Part shown: positions 47,650 through 59,587 of the stretch, piece by piece | How positions within the stretch are numbered: the first letter of the stretch is position 1 | Layout: every line of letters begins with the position of its first letter | NCBI GenBank assembly: GCA_029237695.1 | Contig: CM055278.1 | Span: 69,617,188-69,681,187 of the forward strand | Length of the DNA stretch: 64,000 nucleotides | Direction of reading: 5' to 3' | DNA from: Conchocele bisecta | Lineage: Eukaryota > Mollusca > Bivalvia > Lucinida > Thyasiridae | The notes under the pieces: generated by a model | Databases searched by the model: none | The model's input: only the letters and a program-made list of their open reading frames with translations | What the model was told of the DNA's origin: nothing | Position numbers and translations under genes: made by a program

Positions 47650-48168
47650 TAGCGTTAAAGGTACATGCCCACTCACTAGGCACAAAATGTTCTTTATGTC
47701 AGAGACATCATCGGATACATTTTCTGGCCAGATAAACAATCATTTACCATTACCCACGTATTGTTTGGCATTATTATACATTTTATATCAGAAGAAAATT
47801 TCCACATTGATATCAGGGACGATAACCGTGTTTCCTTAAAATTTTAACGGACATTACTATTTATTCTCTGTATTTATTTTTTGATGTGCAATGATCATAC
47901 TTTATAATCTGTCAATTTTGTTTTCAGTTGATGCATTTAATTTAATAGTATAAATAAATTATAAAATACATGCCCCATTTGCACATGAAAATACCGATAC
48001 CACCGCGCGTCACTATCAGTAAAATAAATATTACCAAATGATTATATCTGTATAGCGGGCACTCCTAATGTTTATATTAAAGTAGTGGAATAGTGACAAT
48101 TATACACTTATTTAATTCCCATAAAGAGCATTTTTAGCCTACTGAGTGGGCTTGCACCTTTAAAAAGG
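47650..48168. mobile_element. TIR MITE, AGGTACATGCCCACTCA family
   Basis: The left end is TTAAAGGTACATGCCCACTCA and the right end ACTGAGTGGGCTTGCACCTTTAA. The interior shares TTCTTTATGTCAGAGACATC, CATTTTCTGGCCAGATAAAC and ATTATATCTGTATAG with the elements at 22210 and 49375. Ends beginning TTAA suggest a TTAA target, but this is unproven. Confidence 0.8.
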
Positions 48169-48169
48169 G

Positions 48170-49015
48170 GTTGGACAATTGTTGTCGCGACCGCCTGCGG
48201 ACAGTGCGATATAGTCTGCACATTGACGTCCATCTGTATTTTTCTTGCCGAGCCTGCTTGCGGAAAGCGAGACTTAGTGATCACAATGACGTCCGTGCGT
48301 CAGTCCGTCCGAAATCGTGTATGTTTTTAAAATACCATATCCTAAGTCACATTGACTTGAAACATCAAATGCTTATTAGTCATAACCATCCATATTCATT
48401 CTGTGTCCCACTCATGTGGCCCCTGTGCCCCAAGGTCAAGGTCAAATGACATTGAAATTTTTGTTAAAGTTTTTGCATACCTTATATCTCCACAACACTT
48501 ACCCAGATTTGCTTCAAACTTCAGATAATTCTTTATTATCATCCATAATTTTCATATTATAGCCCACGCATGCGACCCACAGCCCAAGATCAAGGTCAAA
48601 TGACTTTCAAATTTGCGTTAAAGCTTACATACGTTAATTCAAACTTCAAATAAATATACTCGGACACCATCAAATGCCTCGGTGGGCTCAACATGCGGGC
48701 CATGGCCATCTGATTTTTATTTACTGTAGTTAAAGTTTTTAAGAACACTATATCTCAGAAACAGCTTCGCCAATTCACTCGAAGCTTCACATGTTTGTTT
48801 ATCATCATCCATATTTTCATTCTATGCTCAACTCCTGCAACCCCTGTGCCCAATATCAAGGTAAAATTACTTTCAAATTTACCTCAAAGTTTTTGACATG
48901 CCTGCATGTGGACAGTGCGATATAGTTGTCACATTGGCCTACATACGTACGTACGTACATCCGTCCGGTTAAATTTTTTTGATTTAAGGTTAAAGTTTTT
49001 AAAGGTACATGCCCA
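48170..49015. repeat. Irregular ~270-bp repeats with AAGGTCAAGGTCAAATGAC
   Basis: Segments at 48340-48480, 48480-48610 and 48760-48890 share CACTTACCCAGATTTGCTTC-like text, TTCATATTATAGCCCACGC-like text, TGTGCCC and TCAAGGTCAAATGAC. They are probably diverged core units of a hairpin-ended family whose trailer includes CATGGCCATCTAG (about 48702 and 50172). Confidence 0.6.
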
Positions 49016-49200
49016 CTCAGTGGGCACAAACTGTTCTTTATAGCAATTAAATAAGTGTATAATTGTGTCACTATTCCACCAGTTCTAAAAATTATGTGTT
49101 CCCGCTATCCATATATAATCATTTAGTAATATTTATTTTACTGATAATGACTAGCAGTGGTATCAAGCTATTTTCATATTCAAATGAGGCATGATATTTT
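49015..49200. mobile_element. Partial MITE, AGGTACATGCCCACTCA family
   Basis: TTAAAGGTACATGCCCACTCA begins at about 49000 and the interior matches the inverted half of the 49375 element. It is interrupted after GGCATGATATT by the mini element at 49202. Confidence 0.65.
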
Positions 49201-49201
49201 T

Positions 49202-49352
49202 ATGCCACCGGGTTTCGAAGAAACGGGTGGCATATAGTGTTTGGACCGTCCGTCCGTCTGTCCATCCGTCACACTTTTCGGTTAACCACTTTGTCACAGT
49301 TTCTCAAATATGCTGCAGGTGGCATCCGCGTTCGACAGACGCATTTCTTGTT
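49202..49352 (-). mobile_element. Complete ~150-bp hairpin-ended mini element
   Basis: Read on the minus strand: AACAAGAAATGCGTCTGTCG start, GATGCCACCTGC arm, CGGACGGACGG run, and terminal hairpin ATGCCACCCG ... CGGTGGCAT, then AAAAATAT. An inverted copy of the same mini element lies at 57251-57445. Confidence 0.8.
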
Positions 49353-49374
49353 TTTAATAATTTATGCTAATTAA

Positions 49375-49818
49375 AGGTACATACCCACTCAGTAGGCACA
49401 ACAATTAAAGTTATGTGTATTCTCAGTTATTTGTAGGAATTAAATAAGTGTATAATTTTGTCACTATTCCACCAGTTCTAAACATTACAAGTGCCCGTTA
49501 TATGGATATAATCATTTAGTAATGTTTATTTCACTGATAGTGACACGCGGTGATATACTAATTAAATGTGTTTCCCTGAAAAAATAATGTTTTCGACAGA
49601 TTATAAAGTATGATCATTGCACATCAAAAAATAAATAGTAATGTCTTGGTAACATTATAGCAGTGTGGAAATTTACGTCCGATATAAAATGTATAATAAT
49701 GCCAATAAATATGTGTATTAATGGTGAATTAATGTTTATTTTGCCAGAAAATGTCTCAGATGATGTCTCTGATATAAAGAACATTTTGTGCCTACTGAGT
49801 GGGCATGTACCTTTAAGA
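49375..49818. mobile_element. TIR MITE, AGGTACATGCCCACTCA family, complete
   Basis: The left end is TTAAAGGTACATACCCACTCA and the right end TGAGTGGGCATGTACCTTTAA. The interior has ATAATCATTTAGTAATGTTT and CAGATGATGTCTCTGATATA. The length is about 440 bp. It lies next to 49825-50180, which holds further diverged repeats like 48170-49015. Confidence 0.8.
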
Positions 49819-50189
49819 ATACTATATCTCTGAAACCGCTTCACCAATTCACTCGAAACTTCACATACGGTGTATTTGTCACCCACATTTTCATTATTAT
49901 TTATATGTGCCCAATGTCACGGTCAAATTACTTTGAAATTTCCCTTAAAGTTTTTGTTGGTTCCCGCTTGCAGACAGAGCGATATAGTTGGCACATTGGT
50001 GTGCATTCAGGATAAAGTTTTTGGTTAAAGTGTTTTTTAGTTAAAGTTTTTTGGGTATACTATCAAAGCCTCGGCGGGTGCGGCATGTTTTTATGTCAAC
50101 GGGCTAAAGCTTTGTTGCAATAAAAAAAATTTTTTTGTACTATCAAATGCCTCGGCGGGCACGACATGCAGGCCATGGCCATCTAGTTA

Positions 50190-53100
50190 TTATGGCATGC
50201 GATTTGATCAGTCGGCCATCACACCATGACTAGTTTAGCACTTGATCAGTCGGCCATCGCACCAGAACTAGTTTAGCACTTGATCAGTCGGCCATCACAC
50301 CAGGACTAGTTTAGCACTTGATCAGTCGGACATCGCTCCAGGACTAGTTTAGAACTTGATCAGTCGGCCATCGCACCAGGACTAGTTTAAAACTTGATCA
50401 GTTTCCCATCTCACCAGGACTAGTATAGCACTTGATCAGTCGGCCATCGCACCAGGACTAGTTTAGAACTTGTTCAGTCGGCCATCATACCAGGACTAGT
50501 ATAGCACTTGATCAGTCGGCTATCGCACCGGGACTAGTTTAGCCCTTGATCAGTCGGCCATCACACCAGGACTAGTTTAGAACTTGATCAGTCGGCCAGC
50601 GCTCCAGGACTAGTTTAGCACTTGATTTGTCGGCAATCTCACCATGACTAGTATAGAACTAGATCAGTCGGCCATCGCTCCAGGACTAGTTTAGCCCTTG
50701 GTCAGTCGGCCATCATACCAGGACTAGTTTAGCCCTTGATCAGTTGGCCATCGCACCAGGACTAGTGTAGTCCTTGATCAGTCGGCCATCGCACCAGGAC
50801 TTGTATAGAACTTGATCAGTCGGCCATCGCACCAGGACTAGTTTAGCCCTTGATCAGTCGGTCATCGCACCAGGACTAGTAGAGCACTTGATCAGTCTGT
50901 CATCGCACCATAAGTAGTATAGCGCTTGATTAGTCGCCCATTGCACCATGCCCTGTATAGCACTTGATCAGTTGGCCATCTCACCATGCCCAGTATAGCA
51001 CGTGATCAGTTGGCCATGCCGAGTATACATGTAGCACTTGATCAGTCGGCCATTGCACCAGGACTAGTAGAGCACTTGATCAGTCTGCCATCGCACCATA
51101 ACTAGTATAGCGCTTGATCAGTCGGTCATCGCACCAGGACTAGTAGAGCACTTGATCAGTCTGCCATCGCACCATAAGTAGTATAGCGCTTGATCAGTCG
51201 CCCATTGCACCATGCCCAGCATAGCACTTGATCAATTGGCCATCTCACCATGCCCAGTATAACACGTGATCAGTCGGCCCATGCCGAGTATAGCACTTGA
51301 TCAGTCGGCCATCACACCAGGACTAGTTTAGAACTTGATCAGTCGACCATCGCACCAGAATAGTTTAGACCCTGATCAGTCAGCCATCGCACCGAGAGAC
51401 TATTTAGCCCTTGATCAGTCGGCCATCGCACCAGGACTAGTATAGCACTCGATCAGTCGGCCATCGCACCATGACTAGTTTAGAACTTGATCAGTCGGCC
51501 ATCGCACCACGACTAGTTTAGAACTTGATCAGTCGGCCATCGCACTAAGACTACTTTAGAACTTTATCAGTCGGCCATCGCACCAAGACTATTATAGCAC
51601 TTGATCAGTCGGCCATCGCACCAGGACTAGTTTAGCACTTGATTAGTCGGCCACGTCATCCTGCGTTACAGACAGAAGTGGTGGTCGGTGGGGGGGGGAG
51701 GGTGTAGTGTAGTCATAGACACAAACTGGTGGTGGTGATATAGACCGGAACTTTTAGGATGCCAAATGTAGATGGCTGGTGTGTGTGGGGGATCAATGTT
51801 TTGTGTCCCCCGCGGTGGTGCGGAGTACAATGATGAATTACTTATGAATTGCAGGCGGGAGTGTAGTATTTCACCATGCCCAGTACGTATATCACTTGAT
51901 TAGTTGGCCATCTCACCATGCCCAGTATAGCACGTGATCAGTCGGCCATGCCGAGTATAGCACTTGATCAGTCGGCCATCGCACCAGGACTAGCAGAGCA
52001 CTTGATCAGTCTGCCATCGCACCATAACTAGTATAGCGCTTGATCAGTCGCCCATTGCACCATGCCCAGTATAGCACTTGATCAGTTGGCCATCTCACCA
52101 TGCCCAGTATAGCACGTGATCAGTCGGCCATGCCGAGTATAGCACTAGATCATTCGGCCATCACACCAGGACTACTTTAGCACTTGATCAGTCGGCCATC
52201 GCACCAGGACTAGTATAGCACACAATCTGTCGGCCATCACACTAGGACTAGTATAGCACTCGATCAGTCGGTCATCGCACCGGGACTAGTTTATAACTTG
52301 ATCAGTCGGCCATCGAACCAGGACTAGTTTAGAACTTGATCAGTCGACCATCGCACCAGGAATAGTTTAGCCCTTGATCAGTCGGCCATCGCACTGAGAC
52401 TAAGGTTTAGCCCTTGATTAGTCGGCCATCGCACCAGGACGACTAGTATAGCACTCGATCAGTCGGCCATCGCACCAGGACTAGTTTAGTGGTGGTCGGG
52501 GGTGGGGGGTGTTGTGTAGTCATAGACAAAAACTGGTGGTGGTGGTGATACACATTGTTCCCACTGTGGGATATAGACCGGAACTTTTAGGACGCCAAAT
52601 GTAGATGGCTGGTGTGTGTGGGGGATCATTGTTTTGTGTCCCCGGCGGTGGTGCGGAGTACAATGATGAATTACTGATGAATTACTGTATTGAACACACA
52701 TGTATATGCACTGTGATACCGTACTTCACAATCCTCAGTTTTAAATTGTTTCTGTATCGTAAAACTGAACATTTATTCATTTTGAAAAACTTAAAATTGT
52801 GGCAGATGATCGAAATGAAAACCGGATGTTTACATGCGAAAAATTAACCGGTGCATCGGTATATTTTAACCGCACGATGACCCACTGTATATTCATACCA
52901 TATCCGTACGGATATATCGTATATACGAACGGATATCGTATGTTTTTGTATAATTATACGTATAGTACGGTTGTATAATGTAAACAAACTGTACTATACG
53001 ATGATACGGTAAGTTATTTTTAACGGAAATAGCGAAAGAATGACCGCACAAACGGTATCGCGAAAGAATGACCGCACAAACTGGACCGCGAAAGAATTAC

Positions 53101-54750
53101 CGCACAAACGGTATCGCAAAAGAATGACCGCAACAACGGGACCGTCGATTGGACCGCAATTAGACTGCAATTTCAGAGCGGACGAATTGCAATTCAACGA
53201 CCGCTGGATTGCAATTCTTGGTAAGTGAATCGCAGGCGGGAGTGTAGTATTTCACCATGCCCAGTACGTATAGCACTTGATTAGTTGGCCATCTCACCAT
53301 GACCCAGTATAGCAGATCGCAGCACGTGATCAGTCGCCATGCCGAGTATAGCACTTTGATCAGTCGGCCATCGCACCAGGACTAGCAGAGCACTTGATCA
53401 GTCTGCCATCGCACCATAACTAGTATAGCGCTTGATCAGTCGCCCATTGCACCTGCCCAGTATAGCACTTGATCAGTTGGCTATCTCACCATACCCAGTA
53501 TAGCACGTGATCAGTCGGCCATGCCGAGTATAGCACTAGATCATTCGGCCATCACACCAGGACTACTTTAGCACTTGATCAGTCAGGCCATCGCACCAGG
53601 ACTAGTATAGCACTCAATCAGTCGCCATCACACCAGGACTAGTTTAGAACTTGATCAGTCGGCCATCACACCAGTACTACTTTAGCACTTGATCAGTCGG
53701 CCATCGCACCAGGACTAGTATGCACTCGATCAATCGGCCATCGCACCAGGACTAGTTTATAACTTGATCAGTCGGCCATCGCACCAGGACTAGTTTAGAA
53801 CTTGATCAGTCGACCATCGCACCAGGAATGTTAGCCCTTGATCAGTCGGCCATCGCACTGCGACTAGTTTAGCCCTTGATTAGTCGACCATCGCACCAGG
53901 ACTAGTATAGCACTCGATCGGATCGGACATCGCACCAGGACTAGTTTAGAACTTGATCATTGGCCATCGCACCACGACTAGTTTAGAACTTGATCAGTCG
54001 GCCATCGCACCAAGACCAGTTTAGTCCTTGATCTGTCGGCCATCGCACCAGGACTAGTTTAGAACTTGATCAGTCGGCCACCGCACCATGACTAGTTTTG
54101 CCCTTGCTCAGTCGGACCATCGCACCAGGACTAGTTTAGAACTTGATCAGTCGGCCATCGCACCAGGACTAGTTTAGAACTTGATCAGTCGGCCACCGCA
54201 CCAAGACTAGTTTTGACCTTGCTCAATCGGCCATCGCACCAGGACTAGTTTAGAACTTGATCAGTCGGCCATCGCACCACGACTAGTTTAGAACTTGATC
54301 AGTCGGCCACCGCACCATGACTAGTTTTGCCCTTGCTCAGTCGGCCATCGCACCAGGACTAGTTTAGAACTTGATCAGTCGGCCATCGCACCAGGACTAG
54401 TTTAGAACTTGATCAGTCGGCCACCGCACCAAGACTAGTTTTGACCTTGCTCAATCGGCCATCGCACCAGGACTAGTTTAGAACTTGATCAGTCGGCCAT
54501 CGCACCACGACTAGTTTAGAACTTGATCAGTCGGCCATCGCACCAAGACTAGTTTAGCCCTTGCTCAGTCGGCCATCGCACCTGGACTAGTATAGCACTC
54601 GATCAGTCGGCCATCGCACCATGACTAGTTTAGAACTTGATCAGTCGGCCATCGCACCAAGACTAGTATACATGTAGCACTTGATCAGTCGGTCATCGCA
54701 CCAGGACTAGTTTAGCACTTGATCAGTCGGCCATGTCATCCTGTTACAGA
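50190..54750. repeat. 38-bp satellite with duplicated non-satellite blocks
   Basis: The unit contains CTTGATCAGTCGGCCATCGC and ACCAGGACTAGTTTAGAA, so nearly every copy has the palindromes TGATCA and ACTAGT. The array is broken at about 51660-51870 and 52490-53245 by copies of one block (TGGTGGTGGTGATACAC, GACCGGAACTTTTAGGA, GATGGCTGGTGTG), also present at 54755-55525. Array parts and blocks were duplicated together. Copies are contiguous, so it is not CRISPR-like. Confidence 0.93.
52490..53245. repeat. Duplicated block between 38-bp arrays, copy 2
   Basis: It contains TGGTGGTCGGGGGTGGGGGG, GATATAGACCGGAACTTTTA and later GCGAAAGAATGACCGCAC repeats with GAATTGCAATTC. Near-identical to 54755-55525; 51680-51870 is a shorter copy. 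Confidence 0.85.
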
Positions 54751-54754
54751 CAGA

Positions 54755-55525
54755 AGTGGTGGTCGGGGGCGGTGGGGGGGGGGGGGTGTTGTAGTGTAGT
54801 CATAGACAAAAACTGGTGGTGGTGGTGATACACATTGTTCCCACTGTGGGATATAGACCGGAACTTTTAGGACGCCAAATGTAGATGGCTGGTGTGCGTG
54901 GGGGATCATTGTTTTGTGTCCCCGGCGGTGGTGCGGAGTACAGTGATGAATTACTGTATATTGAACACACTGTATATGTACAGTGATACCGTACTTCACA
55001 ATCCTCAGTTTTAAATATTGTTTCTTGTATCGTAAAACTGAACATTTATTCATTTTGAAAAACTTCAAATTATGGCAGATGATCGAAATGAAAACCGATG
55101 TTTACATTCGAATGAACCGGTGCATCGGTATATTTTAACCACAGGATGACCCACTTTATTTTATATTCATACCATATCCGTACGGATATATCGTATATAC
55201 GAACGGATATCGTATGTTTGTATAATATTCGTATAGTACTTTTGTACAATCACTGATAATGTAAACAAACTGAACTATACGATGATACGGTAAGTTTTTA
55301 CCGGAAATAGCGAAAGAATGACCGCACAAACGGTATCGCGAAAGAATGACCGCACAAACTGGACCGCGAAAGAATGACCGCACAAACGGTATCGCGAAAG
55401 AATGACCGCAAAAACGGGACCGCGTTTGGACCGCAATTAGACCGCAATTAGACTGCAATTCCAGAGGGGAAGAATTGCAATTCAAGGACCGCTGGATTGC
55501 AATTCTTGGTAAGCGAATCGCAGGC
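54755..55525. repeat. Duplicated block after the 38-bp array, copy 3
   Basis: It matches 52490-53245 over its full length with small indels, including TACGATGATACGGTAAGTT and CGAAAGAATGACCGCACAA repeats. Confidence 0.85.
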
Positions 55526-55534
55526 GGGAGTGTA

Positions 55535-55605
55535 CCTCACCATACGATACGTATCGCGATATTTGGGTCACGATACGATACGTATCGCGATACTAGTACC
55601 TCATT
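55535..55605. repeat. Two copies of ACGATACGTATCGCGATA
   Basis: ACGATACGTATCGCGATATTT and ACGATACGTATCGCGATACTA are adjacent. Each contains the self-complementary CGATACGTATCG. A fragment with GTAACGATACACC is at 44607. Confidence 0.7.
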
Positions 55606-56115
55606 CACAAAATACAATTTCAATGGTCAATTTTCTTGATATAATGCACAAATTCAAATAAAACGTATTCCCCACGGCATAGGTAAACCGCGTTATAAAT
55701 TGTCCAAATTACATTTTCATGTCGCTAATATTCAATACCCCACCCAATTTTTGTTACACGCTCCCTCATACACTGCAGCTCCATTAATTTCGGGACATGC
55801 ACGGGTACTGGTACTGCACGGGTTACTGGTATCATCCGCATTTCGGTTACCAACTATTGCGGGAATTCCATTAGCAACGGACCCATATAAAATCATGTCA
55901 TTTGAACAGAAGTTAAAGTAATTATTAATAATGCCTAAAATCATGCTTATTACATTGTATAGTGCTCGCGATAGACAGACGCTTATTACAATGTATACTA
56001 CTCACGATCAACAGGCGCTTAAAAGGATTAATTGATAATAAATAATGCCTATGGTCACGTGTCCTGCTTATTCATGCGGACGATTAGCTGTTGATACGTG
56101 CATAATCTCAGGATG
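55606..56115. other. Intron without recognisable genes
   Basis: AT-rich. A short repeated pair (ACGCTTATTACAATGTATA and similar) lies at 55940-56030. No coding evidence. Confidence 0.5.
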
Positions 56116-56216
56116 TGGGGTCACGTGATCTATTGTTTACGCTGCAACAGTCATATTGATGAATGAGATTGCCGTGGGCTGCAGTGTAAACAATAGACCA
56201 CGTGATCCCATACCCA
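56116..56216. repeat. Imperfect inverted repeat with CACGTGAT arms
   Basis: GGGTCACGTGATCTATTGTT against AACAATAGACCACGTGATCC, with TTTACGCTGCA against TGCAGTGTAAA. The region 56217-56930 has no supported gene. Confidence 0.8.
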
Positions 56217-56934
56217 GATAATGCTGAAACACTAGTCTATTTATAGAACACCTGGGAGTAGAGAATAAGAAAGGCGATCCAATCATTTATTAGCGACAAT
56301 TATGTGTTAACACAGATACATTGACATTACTTGGTGACAAAAAGCGGTACATTTACGTGACTGGAGAAATGGTGCTCATGGGATTTGTGACCAGTGTAGC
56401 TTCTGATCAGGCGTTACATTGGTCGGCATGCTCCTTTGATACGACCATTACTGCTAACATACTGATAATAATCCTTTCATGGACTTTGAACTTCGTTGTT
56501 TGAATAAACTTACAGAAATCACGAATCAACTAATTACACGATGACTACGACGTCCGACGATTTTTTTTGATTTTTTCTCGATTTTCCAAAAAAAAAATTG
56601 GAATCCACGAGAGACCCGCGTTATAATGGAGATCGCGCTATCCTGCAGAATCGCTATCGGGTCCTTTCGCCCCGGGTCTGATCGCCCTAATTATAGTATA
56701 CCGTTATATGTGGCGGGTCCGTTCGGCTCGCCGTGCGACTGTCAGAAGAAATGGAGTTTGTGATCAGTGTACACCCAGACCAGCCTGTGTTTCTGCGCAT
56801 TCTGATCAGGGTATGCACTGTCATTTATTCAGTGAAACATCTGTCGTGCTTCTTACATGCAGTATAGATAGGTGACAGGCTGCCATAGTGTGCTAGAGGA
56901 CCAGGAGCTAGGCTAGTCACATTCATAGCCAATA

Positions 56935-57180
56935 TTATAAAACAAAAAGAAATTAAAATCTATAGGTGGTGGGATAAAATGGAAATCGAAATATGTAGGT
57001 GGTGGGTCGGTAAAGGAAAATCCATAACTGTAGGCAGTGGGGCACAAAAGAAATACAAAATGTACTGGCGGTGGGGTACGAAGGAAATCAAAATACATAG
57101 GCAGTGGGGTAAGAACCAATTACAAATATGTAGGTGGTGGGGGTGAAAAAAAAGTGGAGTCAAACCCCCCCCCCCCCCCC
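56935..57180. repeat. Short tandem repeat (TAGGTGGTGGG)
   Basis: About six imperfect ~35-bp units contain GTAGG(T/C)(G/A)GTGGG(G) followed by A-rich sequence, ending in an 18-base C run (about 57164). Confidence 0.75.
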
Positions 57181-57250
57181 CATGTCTTTTTTTATGGAAT
57201 AGCCCTCAAGAAATATAGATGTTTGTCCACATTTGTTCTATTAATTAATA

Positions 57251-57445
57251 ACAAGAAATGCGTCTGTCGAACGCGGATGCCACCTGCAGCATATTTGAGA
57301 AACTGTGACAAATTGGTTAACCGAAAAGTGTGACGGACAGACGGACGGACGGACGGACGGACGGACGGACAGACGGACTGACGGACTGACGGACGGTCCA
57401 AACACTATATGCCACCCGTTTCTTCAAAACCCGGTGGCATAAAAA
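57251..57445 (+). mobile_element. Complete ~190-bp hairpin-ended mini element
   Basis: The start is ACAAGAAATGCG, with 5' hairpin GCGTCTGTCGAACGC (57260-57274) and then GATGCCACCTGC. A long ACGG run (57330-57398) follows. The 3' hairpin is ATGCCACCCG ... CCGGTGGCAT (57409-57440), followed by AAAAATAT. It matches the inverted copy at 49202-49352, which has a shorter ACGG run. Confidence 0.85.
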
Positions 57446-57489
57446 TATGTTTTTGCAGCACATGAGAATCGTCTCCTAAGACAATGTTT

Positions 57490-58055
57490 AAGTGTCCTAT
57501 ACCTCGCGTTTTCGAGCTTTGGAGACGAAAACGAGAAATTCTATCATATTCAATCTCGCGTTTTGCAACCTTGCCGCGCTATCTCGTGTTTTTGCTTCGC
57601 GATCTTTAATGCGTGTTGGAATTGCGTTCTACATGCATGAGCAAAACTAATCCGAATGTTCTGTCTGTAACGCAGTGATAGTCGCCCCAAGTTACAGACA
57701 GACAATTTGAGTTAGAGCAAAACTTATTTTCAAAAGCGGAAGGCGAGATCGAGAAAACGCGAGACGATTCTCATTATTTTAGAAAACGATTCTTATTTAT
57801 TTTTATTGTTGATAAATGTGTTTCGAGTATTCTAGCATATTCAATCTCGCGTTTTGCAACCTTGCCGCGCTATCTCGTGTTTTTGCTTTGCGATCTTTAA
57901 TGCGTGTTGGAATTGCGTTCTACATGCATGAGCAAAATTAATCCGAATGTTCTAGCTGTAACGCAGTGATAGTCGCCCCAGGTTACAGACAGAACATTTG
58001 GGTTAGAGCAAAACTTATTTTCAAAAGCGGAAGGCGAGACGATTCTCATTATTTT
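57490..58055. repeat. Direct duplication (~330 bp)
   Basis: ATATTCAATCTCGCGTTTTG, TGAGCAAAACTAATCCGAAT and AGTGATAGTCGCCCCA occur twice, about 310 bp apart (57550 and 57838). Confidence 0.8.
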
Positions 58056-58061
58056 AGACAA

Positions 58062-59242
58062 AAATTCCGCCACGGAAGCGGTGTCGCGCCTGCTGAGGCA
58101 TTTGACAATGAACATTACAAGTAAATAAATTACCTTGACCTTCAGAATTTGGATGTGGGGGTGTGCATAATGAAGCATCATCCGTAGACAAACATTGATG
58201 TGAAATATTATCAATGTCTAGAAAGGGGTTAAAGAGATATTGTGAAAAAACAATAACTTTAACGCATTTCTGTTACAAATTCGGTGAACATTACAAGTAA
58301 ATAAATGACATTGACCTTCAAAATTTGGATGTGGGCGTGTGCGTAATGAAGCAGCATTCCTAGACAAACATTGATGTGAAATATTATCAAAGTCTGGCAA
58401 GGGGTTAAAGAGATATTGTGAAAAAACAATAACTTTAACGCATTTCTGATACAAAACAGGTGAACATTACAAGTAAATAAATGACCTTGACCTTCAGACT
58501 TTGGATGTCGGGGTGTGCGTAATGAAGCATCATCCCTAGACAAACATTGATATGAAATATTATCAAAGTCTGGCAAGGGGTTAAAGAGATATTGTGAAAA
58601 ACAATAACTTTTAACGCATTTCGGTTACAAAACCGGTGAACATTACAAGTAAATAAATGACCTTGACCTTGAGAATTTGGATGTGGGGGTGTGCGTAATG
58701 AAGCTTCATCCGTAGACAAACATTGATGTGAAATATTATCAAAGTCTGGCAAGGGGTTAAAGAGATATTGTGAAAAAACAATAACTTTAACGTATTTCTG
58801 TTACAAAACCGGTGAACATTACAAGTAAATAAATGACCTTGACCTTGATAATTTGGATGTGGGGGTGTGCGTAATGAAGCATCATCCCTAGACAAACATT
58901 GATGTGAAATATTATCAATGTCTGGCAAGGGGTTAAAGAGATATTGTGAAAAAACTATAACTTTAACGCATTTCTGTTACAAAACAGGTGAGCATTACAA
59001 GGAAATAAATTGCCTTGACCTTCAAAATTTGGATGTGGGGGTGTGCGTAATGAAGCATCATCCCTAGACAAACATTGATGTGAAATATTATCAATGTCTG
59101 GCAAGGGGTTAAAGAGATATTGTTAAAAAACAATAACTTTAACGCATTTGCCTTACAAAAAAAACGGCGCTGACGACGACGCGGACAACGACGACGGAAA
59201 AAGCGCCGACTATAGTCGCGCCTCTGCTAAAGCAGGCGCGAC
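58062..59242 (+). mobile_element. Complete element: six 176-bp core repeats, hairpins at both ends
   Basis: The 5' hairpin CCGCCACGGAAGCGG (58067-58081) is followed by GTGTCGCGCCTGCT. Six units of 176 bp share AACATTACAAGTAAATAAAT, TGACCTTGACCTTCA, GATGTGGGGGTGTGCGTAAT and AAGGGGTTAAAGAGATATTG. The trailer is GACGACGACGCGGAC. The 3' hairpin is GTCGCGCCTCTGCT-AA-AGCAGGCGCGAC (59215-59242), then AAAAACAAT. The right flank (TTTTTATTTATTTTTATTG) continues host sequence also seen at 57790. Confidence 0.88.
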
Positions 59243-59587
59243 AAAAACAATTTTTATTTATTTTTATTGTTGATAAATGTGTTTTCGAGTATGCTGAGTA
59301 TAAATTCAGTTATGTTGGTAGTGGGGAACAGCTAAATATCAGTGCTGTTGGGTGTGGGGATGAGACATAATTAAATTCTGTGGGTGGGGGGGTAAAAATA
59401 AAAGTGCGGTCCGACCCCCCCAGAGAATTTTTCCTGGAATAGCCCTAAGAGAGTTTGATTGTTCTAGTGCTCAGTCTCAGGCAATCAAACTGCTTGATTT
59501 TAGAGCAAGACATGAGGGAAATTGAATTATTGAGTGAAGTATGTGTTGATTGTTGATCAACAGCACTCGAATTTAAGGTTGGAATAC
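59243..59587. other. Intron start after the TMD2 exon
   Basis: It contains GTGGGGAACAGCTAAATATC-like TAGGTGGTGGG-type sequence and CCGACCCCCCC (59350-59430), similar to 56935-57180. No gene. Confidence 0.5.

Noticed and set aside
50190..54750. CRISPR-like array of 38-bp repeats
   Set aside because: Units are contiguous with no unique spacers, in an animal intron.
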